Made by a program: the position numbers and the translations under genes | Assembly: GCF_042664895.1 (NCBI RefSeq) | Contig: NZ_JBHTBQ010000018.1 | Coordinates: forward strand, 1-64,000 | Direction: 5' to 3' | Length of the DNA stretch: 64,000 bases | DNA from: Iodobacter arcticus | Lineage (GTDB): Bacteria > Pseudomonadota > Gammaproteobacteria > Burkholderiales > Chitinibacteraceae | Shown: positions 8,938 to 18,430 of the stretch, piece by piece | Numbering within the stretch: the stretch's first letter is position 1 | Layout of the letters: every line of letters begins with the position of its first letter | The notes under the pieces: model-generated | Seen by the model: the letters and a program-made list of their open reading frames with translations, nothing else | The model's database searches: none | What the model was told of the DNA's origin: nothing

Positions 8938-9393
8938 ATGCAAAACACACGCAATATCCTAGTACTACATGGCCCAAATTTGAACCTACTAGGGTCAAGA
9001 GAGCCACAGCACTACGGTGCTGATACCCTAGAGACCATCAACTCCAAGCTCATCGAACTGGGACAACTGCGTGCTGCCCGCGTTGACGTATTGCAATCGA
9101 ATCGCGAATACGAACTCATTGATCGTATCCATGCAGCCCGTTTGGACGGCACGGATTTTATCATCATTAACCCTGCTGCGTTTACGCATACCAGTGTTGC
9201 TATTCGCGATGCACTGGCCGCGGTGAGTATTCCTTTTGTTGAAGTCCACCTATCCAATGTTCATGCACGCGAATCGTTCCGGCATCACTCCTATTTTTCC
9301 GACCTCGCGGTTGGCGTTATCTGCGGTCTAGGCGCGCAAGGTTATGAATGCGCACTAGATTTCGCACTCCGTTTTACTCCCAAGGCCCCCTGA
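8938..9393 (+). CDS. aroQ: Type II 3-dehydroquinate dehydratase
   Basis: A 151-residue dodecameric dehydratase that converts 3-dehydroquinate to 3-dehydroshikimate in aromatic amino acid synthesis. It shows LHGPNLNLLGSREPQHYG with the catalytic Tyr26, INPAAFTHTSVAIRDAL, and VEVHLSNVHARESFRHHSY with the catalytic His and substrate-binding residues. Length and motifs are normal. It sits 44 bp before accB, the common aroQ-accB-accC order in betaproteobacteria and gammaproteobacteria. Confidence 0.97.
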   Translation: MQNTRNILVLHGPNLNLLGSREPQHYGADTLETINSKLIELGQLRAARVDVLQSNREYELIDRIHAARLDGTDFIIINPAAFTHTSVAIRDALAAVSIPFVEVHLSNVHARESFRHHSYFSDLAVGVICGLGAQGYECALDFALRFTPKAP

Positions 9394-9437
9394 TTTAATC
9401 AAAGCCCAAAAATTCTCATAATAGAGAGGAGACCCCT

Positions 9438-9896
9438 ATGGATTTGCGCAAACTTAAGAAACTGATTGATCTTGTCGAAGAATCTGGCATTGCCGAACTC
9501 GAAGTGACTGAAGGCGAAGAACGCGTTCGCATCACCCGTGTTAATCAGAATATCCCTGCCTACGCACAAGCCATGCAATACCAGCTGCCTCCTGCCGCCG
9601 CACCTGCCGCAGCGGCCCCTGTTGCGGTTGCTGTAGCCGCCGAAGTAGAAGCCCAGCCAGAAGGCTTTGTGGCTAAATCACCGATGGTGGGTACTTTCTA
9701 CCGCGCCTCGTCCCCAGAAGCGAAAAACTTTGTAGAAGTAGGCCAGCAAGTTAATGTGGGCGATACGCTGTGCATTATCGAAGCCATGAAACTCTTGAAT
9801 GAAATCGAAGCCGACAAAGCTGGCGTGATCAAGGCCATCTTGGTCGAAAACGGCCGCCCGGTTGAATACGGTGAGCCACTGTTTATTATTGGCTAA
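9438..9896 (+). CDS. accB: Acetyl-CoA carboxylase biotin carboxyl carrier protein
   Basis: A 152-residue carrier for the carboxyl group in the first step of fatty acid synthesis. The N-terminal ~35 residues (MDLRKLKKLIDLVEESGIAELEV) bind the carboxylase. A flexible Ala/Pro/Val-rich linker spans about 51-72, and the biotinyl domain carries EAMKLL with biotinylated Lys118. A strong AGAGGAG site precedes the ATG. It is followed by accC after 73 bp, which suggests co-transcription and balanced synthesis. Confidence 0.97.
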   Translation: MDLRKLKKLIDLVEESGIAELEVTEGEERVRITRVNQNIPAYAQAMQYQLPPAAAPAAAAPVAVAVAAEVEAQPEGFVAKSPMVGTFYRASSPEAKNFVEVGQQVNVGDTLCIIEAMKLLNEIEADKAGVIKAILVENGRPVEYGEPLFIIG

Positions 9897-9969
9897 TCAT
9901 TCATTGCTAGTGAGCGCTAAGTAGTGTGGCTTTGCCCCGTTTAACGCCTCACTCCGCACGGAGTAAACC

Positions 9970-11349
9970 ATGTTTGAAAAAATTCTGATTGCCAATCGCG
10001 GTGAGATTGCGCTGCGCATTTTGCGCGCCTGCCGTGAAATGGGCATCAAAACCGTGGTCGTGCATTCCGAAGCCGACCGCGAAGCAAAATACGTTAAATT
10101 AGCCGATGAATCTGTTTGCATCGGCCCGGCTTCATCGACTTTAAGCTACCTGAATGTGCCTGCGCTGATTGCCGCAGCCGAAGTTACCGAAGCGCAAGCG
10201 ATTCACCCCGGCTACGGCTTTTTAAGTGAAAACGCCGATTTTGCACAGCGTGTAGAAGAATCTGGCTTTACCTTTATCGGCCCTCGCCCGGAATCTATCC
10301 GCCTGATGGGTGATAAAGTCTCAGCCAAAGACGCCATGAAAGAAGCGGGTGTGCCTTGCGTGCCCGGCTCTGATGGTGCCTTACCAGACGATCCAGTGGA
10401 ATTAATGAAAATTGGTAAAGCGGTTGGCTATCCAGTGATTATTAAAGCTGCAGGTGGTGGTGGTGGCCGCGGTATGCGCGTAGTCAATAATGAAGAAGAA
10501 TTGATCGCAGCTGTAGAACTGACCAAATCAGAAGCAGAAAAGTTCTTTGGTAATGCCATGGTTTACATGGAAAAATACCTGCAGAACCCCCGCCATATCG
10601 AAATCCAGATCTTGGCTGATCAGCACGGTAATGCGATTTACCTAGGCGAGCGCGATTGCTCCATGCAACGCCGCCACCAAAAAGTAATCGAAGAAGCCCC
10701 GGCACCAGGCATTACCGATGCACAGCGTAAAAAAATTGGCGAAACCTGCACAGCAGCGTGCCGCAAAATTAATTACCGTGGCGCAGGCACATTCGAATTT
10801 TTATTTGAAAACGGCGAATTCTATTTCATTGAAATGAATACCCGTGTTCAAGTTGAGCATCCGGTCACCGAAATGATTACCGGCATCGATATTGTGCAAG
10901 AGCAGATTCGTGTAGCGGCTAATTTACCACTGCGCTATACGCAAAAAGACGTAAAACTCAAAGGCCACGCCATTGAGTGCCGGATTAATGCAGAAGACCC
11001 GCTGAAGTTTATTCCCAGCCCAGGCAAAATCACCACCTACCATACCCCAGGTGGGCCAGGTGTACGCGTGGATTCACACGTTTATCAAGGCTATACCGTG
11101 CCATCACATTATGATTCGATGATCGGTAAAATCATTACCTACGGTGATGACAGGGCGCAAGCGATGGCGAGAATGCGGATTGCACTATCAGAAATGGTGG
11201 TACAAGGGATTAACACCAATATCCCCTTGCATCAGCAGCTTCTATTGGATGAAGCCTTTATTAAAGGCAGCACCAGCATTCATTATTTAGAACATAAAAT
11301 GCCTGAAATTAGAAAGCTATTGGAAGGCAAGCTCCAAGCTCCCGCTTAA
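9970..11349 (+). CDS. accC: Acetyl-CoA carboxylase, biotin carboxylase subunit
   Basis: A 459-residue ATP-grasp enzyme that carboxylates the biotin on AccB using bicarbonate. It shows the N-terminal block MFEKILIANRGEIALRILRA, the glycine-rich ATP loop KAAGGGGGRGMRVV (near 160), the catalytic region EMNTRVQVEHPVTEM, and the C-terminal AccC domain. Length is 449-460 in most bacteria. A strong terminator follows, so it ends the aroQ-accB-accC group. Confidence 0.98.
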   Translation: MFEKILIANRGEIALRILRACREMGIKTVVVHSEADREAKYVKLADESVCIGPASSTLSYLNVPALIAAAEVTEAQAIHPGYGFLSENADFAQRVEESGFTFIGPRPESIRLMGDKVSAKDAMKEAGVPCVPGSDGALPDDPVELMKIGKAVGYPVIIKAAGGGGGRGMRVVNNEEELIAAVELTKSEAEKFFGNAMVYMEKYLQNPRHIEIQILADQHGNAIYLGERDCSMQRRHQKVIEEAPAPGITDAQRKKIGETCTAACRKINYRGAGTFEFLFENGEFYFIEMNTRVQVEHPVTEMITGIDIVQEQIRVAANLPLRYTQKDVKLKGHAIECRINAEDPLKFIPSPGKITTYHTPGGPGVRVDSHVYQGYTVPSHYDSMIGKIITYGDDRAQAMARMRIALSEMVVQGINTNIPLHQQLLLDEAFIKGSTSIHYLEHKMPEIRKLLEGKLQAPA

Positions 11350-11360
11350 TAGAGTAGCCC

Positions 11361-11403
11361 CCCATAAAAAAACACCGCAATCGTTGCGGTGTTTTTTTAT
11401 GGG
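11361..11403. terminator. Bidirectional intrinsic terminator between accC and the hybrid kinase gene
   Basis: The stem ACACCGCAA / TTGCGGTGT is extended by A7/T7 runs and outer CCCAT/ATGGG pairing. T-runs occur on both strands, so it serves accC (+) and the converging hybrid kinase gene (-). Confidence 0.88.
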
Positions 11404-11425
11404 GCAACGAAAAAAAACAAGCGAT

Positions 11426-14400
11426 TTACTTTTCTACCTGCTGCAAAGCGTTGCATAAAGCCTGCATCACCTGATCCAGCTGGCTTAGAGTGCTATATAG
11501 CTCATCTCCTATTTCACCACGCCGTAATAAAGATTCAGCGTGCGTTGCATATTGCGTTACATCGTTTACCGAAAGATTAGCTGCGGCTCCCTTTAAAGAA
11601 TGCGCTGTTCTTAAGGCCGTTTCCATATCATTCAACGCTAAAGCTGCGCGAATTCTAGCCACATTATCTTGCTCAGTACTGGCTAGCTGCTGAATAATCA
11701 GCCAATACAAAGCCGCATTATTGCCTAGCCTGGCTAAACCATCCTCTATATCCAACCCCGCCACACCTGATAATAATTGCAGCTTATCTAATTCAGAAAT
11801 CATAGTAGGATATTTAGGTGGCTCAATAAAAGCTGGTTCGGCCATTGCAGTTACCATCATTGCATTATCCATAGGAACCACTACTTCTCCAATATGCACC
11901 CGTGTACTACCATCCGCGCTTAAACGATGCTGATGCCAATACTGTAAACGCTCAAATAGCAAAGCCGGATCAATCGGCTTGGTAATGTGCTCATTCATTC
12001 CTTCTGCAAGGCAACGCGCTCTTTCTTCATTAATGGCATGCGCTGTCATTGCAATAATGGGTAATGAATTAAAAGCATTATCGCTTCTAATCACGGCAGT
12101 CGCTTCATGCCCGTCCATTTGCGGCATTTGTAAATCCATTAATACGCAGTGATAATATTTCGGGCCAAATTCAACTATTTTTTCTATCGCTTCATGTCCA
12201 TTATTTGCCATATCCACAACCACCCCAGCCGAGCGCATCAGTTCTAATGCAATTTGTTGGTTCACTAAATTATCTTCAACCAAGAGCACACGCATCCCTT
12301 TTAAATTAGGCACCACATCAGTACGGGTAAAGGAAGCCACATCACGTAGTAATTCAGGAGCAAAAATAGTGAGTAAGGTATCTACCACCATAGATTGATT
12401 AATCGGCTTAAATAAAAAGCCATCCACATGGGCGGCCTCCGCTTCGGCGCGAATATCTTCGCGCGTATAAGCTGTGACCAAGACCACAGATGGACAATGA
12501 CAAAGCCTTTTATCCAAACTAATTCTGCGTGCTAACTCCAAACCGTTCATCTCTGGCATACGCCAATCGGTAAACACAATGCTGTAAGGTTGCTCAATCG
12601 CATCTGCACGGTGAAGATTAACCAGTGCATCTTCACCTGATTCCACCATATCAACCACAAAAGTAAGACTTTCTAAAGACTGCTGCAAAATCTCACGGGC
12701 CACCGCATTATCATCCACCACCAGAATACGCATGCCATGCAAATGAGGCGGCAAGCGGCTTGAGCTGGCAGTCTGTGCAGTCTCTCGCCCCAAAGTGCAG
12801 GTAAAACCAAATACCGAGCCTCGATCAGGCACACTTTCTACCCCAATCTCACCGCCCATCATTTCAACTAAGCGCTTAGAAATCGACAAACCCAAACCTG
12901 TGCCACCAAATTTACGCGTAGTGGTGCTATCTGCCTGGCTAAATGGCTGAAAGAGCTTTTTACACTGCTCATTGCTCATTCCAAGGCCGGTATCTCGTAC
13001 CGTAAAACGCAAAACAACCTGTTTTGCATCCGAGCTAACGAGCTCACACGAGACGTGTACTTCGCCTTGCTCAGTAAATTTAATCGCATTACTCACCATA
13101 TTAATCAGCACCTGCCCCAGCCGTAAGGGATCTCCCACCAAATAACGCGGCACACTGGGATGAACCTGAAAAAGATATTCAATGCCTTTGTCTTCTGCTT
13201 TTCCCGAAGTCAGCGTCGCAATGTTGGCAAAAACCTGATCGAGATTAAAATCAATGTTCTCTATCGTTAATTTACCTTCTTCAATTTTAGAAAAATCTAA
13301 AATATCATTAATAATTCCAAGTAAAGACTGCCCTGCATAATGAATCTTTTGCACATAATCGCGTTGGCGTTCATTTAAATCTGTTTTCAATGCCAAATGC
13401 GCCATACCAATCACCGCATTCATCGGCGTTCTAATTTCATGGCTCATATTGGCTAAAAAAGCACTTTTTGCCTGCGTGGCCGCTTCGGCGGTTTTCTGGG
13501 CCAGCTTTAATTCGGTGATATCCATTGCAATTCCCCCTACCGCATACACACTGCCATCCGCATCCCTGAGCGGAAATTTATGCGTCAGAAAGGTATGCAA
13601 TCCATCTGCAGTCATAATTTCTTCTTCAACCCTTTGCGGGCGATTTTCAGAAATAACCCGCTGATCTTGAATCAAAAAACGTTTAGCAGTTTCAGCTCCA
13701 GCAATTTCCTCATCAGTAAACCCAACTAAAGATTCGCCCGCACGATTAAATAACTCAGCAAAGCGCAAATTATGGCGAAGATAGCGGCCATTTAAATCTT
13801 TTAAAGAAACCAAAGCGGGGGAGAATTCTAAAATGGATTCCAATACATTACGGTTGCGTTCTAATTCCACCGTGCGCTTGGCCACCAATGATTCAAGCTC
13901 TTGATACATTTGCGCATTTTCAATGGAAATAGCAGCCTGAGCAGATAGCCATTCCAATACTTGCCTGCGCTGCATTGAAAAAGTATTACTGATAGTGCTG
14001 TGCTCAAGATAAAGCACCCTCCGCCCAGCACTACTCCGCCCCAAAGCACGACAAAGAATCGATGCAGGCCGATGCTGAGAAAAATAATCATCTCCCCTGA
14101 ATTCAGAAAACTGCGTCAGCACATTTAATAAAGTAGTTTGCCCTGTATTAAATACAAAACGTAGCAGACTTTCTGGTAAAGAAGGCTGATCAAAATTTAA
14201 AATTGCTTCAATATGCAATTGATCATGATCTCTGACAACAATAGCACCACGATCCGCACCTGCGGCCTCAATAATTATTTTTAATAAACGCCCCAATAAA
14301 GGCTGCACACCCACTTCACTTGAAATGGCCTGTACAGCACGCAAAATAGCCAAAGTATCCAAGCTATCCAAAGCATGCAGTGCATCCACATCGTTTTGAA

Positions 14401-17400
14401 TCACTTCCTGCTCTTGCCTTGGCAAAACTTTTAAGCGCAGCTCAACCCGGCCCATTAATGCCAGAGCATGGCATTGACGATAGCAGGTAGCTGCCTGAGT
14501 GAGAATCTGCTGAATAGGCTCAAAAGCATAGACTCTTTCTTCCAGCCACAGCCCAAGCATCTCGTGAAAATAGCCCTCATCCAGCAAAAAACCTCTTTGC
14601 TGAGCCAAACGAATGGCATGCCCATATAAAAGCTCTGCATCTTCAAAACGGTTATCCAGACGTGCCTGCTCCGCATGTAAAAAAGCCAATTTATGTTCTA
14701 CATTATCAGGGGAGCCTTCCTGCGATATTTTCTCGAAATACCCAGTAATTTCAGATAGGGTATTTAAAAAAGCTAAGCGCTTTTTGCCCGTACTTTTTCT
14801 TGCCAGCGCGGCAAGTGCCAAACCATGGGCAAAACGCCAAGTTAGACTTAATAAATAGGTAGATGGATAATCTTTATCTATTTGTTCGGCCAATACCAAA
14901 GCAGCATCATATTCTTGCGAGTAAATACACAAAGAAAGCTGAGCAATATATAAACCCGCCATTACAATCGGCACTTCACCCCAAACTTGCCGAAAAGCCT
15001 GCACATCAAAATTTTCGCTATTTAAATCATTTAATAAGGCCGTTTCGCCATGAATCGCCCTGGCTGCCGCTTCAAAAGGCTGGGCCAGCGTTACAGGAAA
15101 AATCACCTCATGCGTTAAGCAATATTGAGTGAGCTGCTGACTACTAGAAATAACATCCAGCATACTGCGGCCAAGAAAAAAATGATTCCATGGTTTAGCC
15201 ACCAGAACATATGCGCCATACACTAAATCATGCGCTTTTAATGCCAGATTATAATTTTCATCTAATAACGGCAAAGTCGTTTCGGCGTGTAAAGTCCAGT
15301 GATTAATATTCCAGGTATAATAAGTAAAAGCGCGGTTATATCCCCATAAATCAAATAATTTTTCACGGCTTAATTTTAATCCTGCATCCGCAATATTTCG
15401 TGCATCCTGATAATTTTTAAATTGAGAGATTAAAGTAATACCCAGCAGGGTATAGCAAAATGGAGAAAGCTGCGCATTACCAAAAGCAATAGACCTATTT
15501 ACACCCAAGGCAGAAATCAGTGAAAATAAAGGGTAATTTGTAAAAATAGCAGATTCTGATATTGAAGCAATCAGTTTTAAAATAGCATCCGTTTCCGGAT
15601 CAGTTGCAAAAGGTAAATCATAGACACAAGATAATTCTTTATCTAAAAAATAATGTCTAAAAATAACCATTTCGCTTTGAAAATGGTTATTCATGGCATA
15701 ACTATCATTTATTTCAGGTATATCCATACCAAATAAAATCAAACCCAAGCGGCCTACTTCTAGATTTTCAGCCATTCTGCCCTTGCGGCTATAATAAATA
15801 CTTTGTCTTATTCTTGCCTGTGCCTTATCCAAAGCGCTGATCCCCTGCGCCAATAAGACCTCTATCAGGCCTTCAAACCGCTCATCTAAATTACATAAAT
15901 CACAAGCTTCTGCAGCATTTAAATAAATATCAAATGTCAATAAATAACTATTCTGCCAAGAACCATCAGGCAATAAAGAAATCGCGGTTTCCAGATAGCG
16001 GATAGCCGCCTGATAAGCCATCGCAGCTCTTGCTTTTACTCCAGCTCTTAAATTAAGCTGAGCATAAGCTAAACGCTCCTGAGGTAATTGTACTTTTTCT
16101 AAACCATAATTAAGCTGATCCACAATTTCAAATAAAGGCGCTTCAGTCGCCTCGGCAGAGATTTGCTCTAATAGCCGCCGACCAATTTCTAAATGCAAGC
16201 CATTTAAATTACGCTGTAAGGCAATAGAATAAGCAGCCTGCTGAATTCTATCGTGGGCAAATTGAAATATCTTTTGCCCTCCCCCCTCATTGACAGCCAA
16301 GAGCAATTCATCATGTACAGCAGGGGCAAGCAAAGTAAGAGATTGGGTTTCTGTACTATTTTCCACCCGGGCCAGCAACACTAAATCAAAACGCTTACCG
16401 ATACACGCTGCCGTTTGCAATATTGTTTGCGTTTCAATAGAAAAACGACTTAAACGCTGCATCATCAGCTCGACTACATTATCGGCGGCGTCTTGCAAAC
16501 GGGCCTGGCTTAATTGCCAGTGCCAGCTATTCTCAGCATAATCAAAAAAAAGCTGCCCTTTAACCTGCATATTTTTAAGAAACTGCCGTGCATAAAATGG
16601 ATTACCCTCCGTTTTACTCATTAATAATTGGCTTAAGGCAGGGGCATTTGAAATATAACGACAGGCATCCTGAATCATTTCGCTCAGATGCTCAGCACGT
16701 AATGGCAATAAAGTCAGCGTTTCAACCTGTGCTTTAGTTTTAAGCAAATCATTACGCATATTCATTAAGGGGTGGTTTATATTCACCTCATTATCACGAT
16801 AAGCTGTAATAATTAATAAATGGGCCCCCAAACTGCCTTGCACAAAAGATTGTATTAAGGCTAATGATGCAAAATCGGCCCATTGCAAATCATCCAGAAA
16901 CATCGTTAAAGGGCGCTCTTTAGTCGCGAACAAACAAACTAATTGAGCAAATAGCCCATTAAATCGACGCTGGGCAGCATCTCCGCTAAGTAAAGGCGCA
17001 GCAGCCTGTGTACCGATGATTTTTTCCAGATCAGGCAGAACATCAATCACAATTTGGGCATTTTCGCCCAAAGTATCTAATAATTTTTCACGCCATAAAG
17101 CCAGCTCGTCCTGTTTACTTGCTAATACCTGGCGGAGTAATGATTTAAATGCTTCTATTAAGGCAGAGTAAGGGAAGTCACGTCTGAATTGATCAAACTT
17201 ACCAACAATTAAACGCCCGCCTTTATTTTCTATTTCATCCCGAATAGAATGTGCTAAAGCTGATTTCCCAACCCCGGAATATCCTGCCAGCATACATAAA
17301 AGGGTTTGCCCCTTAGCCGCCTGCTGATAAATCCCTTGTAAATATTGAATTTCTTGCTCACGACCATATAAACGATCTGAAATCAGGAACTGCGATCCCA

Positions 17401-17959
17401 CATCCGTATCACCAAGAACAAATAAAGAAATATGTCCGTTTTTTTCTAATTGTTGTATGCATAGAGAAAGATCAGTTGCTAAACCTTTAGCCGTGGCATA
17501 TCTCGCGTCAGGCGATTTAGCGAGTAACTTTAAAATAAGACGAGATATTTGTAAGGGTAATTGCGGCTCTAAAGAGATAGGGGGCGGAGGCAATGATGAC
17601 ATTTGCTGGTGAGCCAAATCCAGCAAATCATCTGCAGCAAAAGGCAGCTGCCCCACTAGCCACTCATACAAAATAATCCCTAGGGAGTAAAGATCGCTGC
17701 GCTTATCAACCAGCGCCAGACGCCCCGCCTGCTCTGGTGAGGTATAACGCAAGCAAAGCAAGCTCAACGCAGCTTCATCAGGATGAGCAGAGCTAATACG
17801 AACGTCGTCATCTACAAAGCTTAAATATTCAGGCCGCAGCGCACCGTGCACCCCCTTTTTTTCGTGCCAGATGGCGAGTTGATCTGCTATTTGCAATGCT
17901 TTATTCATAAAAGCAAGCAGGTCTGAACGGGAATAATCCATTTTAGCCAACGCTTCCAC
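11426..17959 (-). CDS. Hybrid kinase-like / AAA ATPase / GAF-PAS sensor histidine kinase with two receivers and HPt
   Basis: A 2177-residue cytoplasmic signalling protein. Approximate order: kinase-like domain 1-170; AAA ATPase from ~200 with Walker A (GYSGVGKSAL, ~225) and Walker B (MFLDDLQWAD); long helical-repeat region 500-1190; GAF 1203-1350; PAS 1370-1490; histidine kinase with SHEIRTPMNA (His ~1507) and ATPase lid; receivers at ~1741-1860 (Asp in TDWRMPEMNG) and ~1888-2000 (Asp in LMDLQMPQMDG); HPt with AHSLKGAAANL (His ~2118). The kinase domain lacks a glycine loop and the VAIK Lys, and HGALRPEY replaces the catalytic loop, so it is probably a pseudokinase. The start is GTG 17959; the ATG at 17941 is an alternative. 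No signal peptide or membrane segment is seen. Output partner unknown. Confidence 0.92.
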   Translation of the reverse strand: MEALAKMDYSRSDLLAFMNKALQIADQLAIWHEKKGVHGALRPEYLSFVDDDVRISSAHPDEAALSLLCLRYTSPEQAGRLALVDKRSDLYSLGIILYEWLVGQLPFAADDLLDLAHQQMSSLPPPPISLEPQLPLQISRLILKLLAKSPDARYATAKGLATDLSLCIQQLEKNGHISLFVLGDTDVGSQFLISDRLYGREQEIQYLQGIYQQAAKGQTLLCMLAGYSGVGKSALAHSIRDEIENKGGRLIVGKFDQFRRDFPYSALIEAFKSLLRQVLASKQDELALWREKLLDTLGENAQIVIDVLPDLEKIIGTQAAAPLLSGDAAQRRFNGLFAQLVCLFATKERPLTMFLDDLQWADFASLALIQSFVQGSLGAHLLIITAYRDNEVNINHPLMNMRNDLLKTKAQVETLTLLPLRAEHLSEMIQDACRYISNAPALSQLLMSKTEGNPFYARQFLKNMQVKGQLFFDYAENSWHWQLSQARLQDAADNVVELMMQRLSRFSIETQTILQTAACIGKRFDLVLLARVENSTETQSLTLLAPAVHDELLLAVNEGGGQKIFQFAHDRIQQAAYSIALQRNLNGLHLEIGRRLLEQISAEATEAPLFEIVDQLNYGLEKVQLPQERLAYAQLNLRAGVKARAAMAYQAAIRYLETAISLLPDGSWQNSYLLTFDIYLNAAEACDLCNLDERFEGLIEVLLAQGISALDKAQARIRQSIYYSRKGRMAENLEVGRLGLILFGMDIPEINDSYAMNNHFQSEMVIFRHYFLDKELSCVYDLPFATDPETDAILKLIASISESAIFTNYPLFSLISALGVNRSIAFGNAQLSPFCYTLLGITLISQFKNYQDARNIADAGLKLSREKLFDLWGYNRAFTYYTWNINHWTLHAETTLPLLDENYNLALKAHDLVYGAYVLVAKPWNHFFLGRSMLDVISSSQQLTQYCLTHEVIFPVTLAQPFEAAARAIHGETALLNDLNSENFDVQAFRQVWGEVPIVMAGLYIAQLSLCIYSQEYDAALVLAEQIDKDYPSTYLLSLTWRFAHGLALAALARKSTGKKRLAFLNTLSEITGYFEKISQEGSPDNVEHKLAFLHAEQARLDNRFEDAELLYGHAIRLAQQRGFLLDEGYFHEMLGLWLEERVYAFEPIQQILTQAATCYRQCHALALMGRVELRLKVLPRQEQEVIQNDVDALHALDSLDTLAILRAVQAISSEVGVQPLLGRLLKIIIEAAGADRGAIVVRDHDQLHIEAILNFDQPSLPESLLRFVFNTGQTTLLNVLTQFSEFRGDDYFSQHRPASILCRALGRSSAGRRVLYLEHSTISNTFSMQRRQVLEWLSAQAAISIENAQMYQELESLVAKRTVELERNRNVLESILEFSPALVSLKDLNGRYLRHNLRFAELFNRAGESLVGFTDEEIAGAETAKRFLIQDQRVISENRPQRVEEEIMTADGLHTFLTHKFPLRDADGSVYAVGGIAMDITELKLAQKTAEAATQAKSAFLANMSHEIRTPMNAVIGMAHLALKTDLNERQRDYVQKIHYAGQSLLGIINDILDFSKIEEGKLTIENIDFNLDQVFANIATLTSGKAEDKGIEYLFQVHPSVPRYLVGDPLRLGQVLINMVSNAIKFTEQGEVHVSCELVSSDAKQVVLRFTVRDTGLGMSNEQCKKLFQPFSQADSTTTRKFGGTGLGLSISKRLVEMMGGEIGVESVPDRGSVFGFTCTLGRETAQTASSSRLPPHLHGMRILVVDDNAVAREILQQSLESLTFVVDMVESGEDALVNLHRADAIEQPYSIVFTDWRMPEMNGLELARRISLDKRLCHCPSVVLVTAYTREDIRAEAEAAHVDGFLFKPINQSMVVDTLLTIFAPELLRDVASFTRTDVVPNLKGMRVLLVEDNLVNQQIALELMRSAGVVVDMANNGHEAIEKIVEFGPKYYHCVLMDLQMPQMDGHEATAVIRSDNAFNSLPIIAMTAHAINEERARCLAEGMNEHITKPIDPALLFERLQYWHQHRLSADGSTRVHIGEVVVPMDNAMMVTAMAEPAFIEPPKYPTMISELDKLQLLSGVAGLDIEDGLARLGNNAALYWLIIQQLASTEQDNVARIRAALALNDMETALRTAHSLKGAAANLSVNDVTQYATHAESLLRRGEIGDELYSTLSQLDQVMQALCNALQQVEK

Positions 17960-18138
17960 CCTGTTGCCAATTTAAGCCATTTTTATAGTAATCCAAAAGG
18001 AATCAATCATTTTATGAAATATTCAGGCGGATTGCCCAAAACGTTCAGGCATAAACTGGGGTGTGGTGCAGGATAAAATCAAAAATAGCCAAGTATTGTC
18101 CGTATAAAAACACCTCAGCAAAGAGCAATATCAATTAA

Positions 18139-18339
18139 TTAACGTGAACGCCAACGATCACGAATTTGTTCCAGCGCCTCAATCTCTTCACGCATTGCCC
18201 TTCCACAAGGCAGCATCCCACGCCACCATGCACGCGCCAAGCCACGACACAAATACCCAAGAGCCCCCTTTTTCCTTACCCCAGAAAAAAGAGAATACAG
18301 AGGGGAAAAACATAATAACTTACGGATTTTAGCGATCAT
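18139..18339 (-). CDS. Small basic protein, hypothetical
   Basis: A 66-residue ORF from an ATG with a weak GGTG site 5 bases upstream. The frame is open to a TTG at 18387. The product is basic, with a hydrophobic patch near the start (LLCFSPLYSLF), an Arg/Trp/Cys middle (CRGLARAWWRGMLPCGRA) and a charged tail (EEIEALEQIRDRWRSR). The layout vaguely recalls short DUF1127-type proteins, but I do not recognise it with certainty. It is divergent from the LysR gene (91 bp from start to start), an arrangement often used by LysR regulators and their targets. It may not be a gene. Confidence 0.4.
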   Translation of the reverse strand: MIAKIRKLLCFSPLYSLFSGVRKKGALGYLCRGLARAWWRGMLPCGRAMREEIEALEQIRDRWRSR

Positions 18340-18430
18340 TTTGACACCATCGTTTTGATAAATTGACAATGACATAGTAATCGGCAATTTATTTACGATA
18401 AACTAGCTAAAAACGACACACTGTTTGCAT

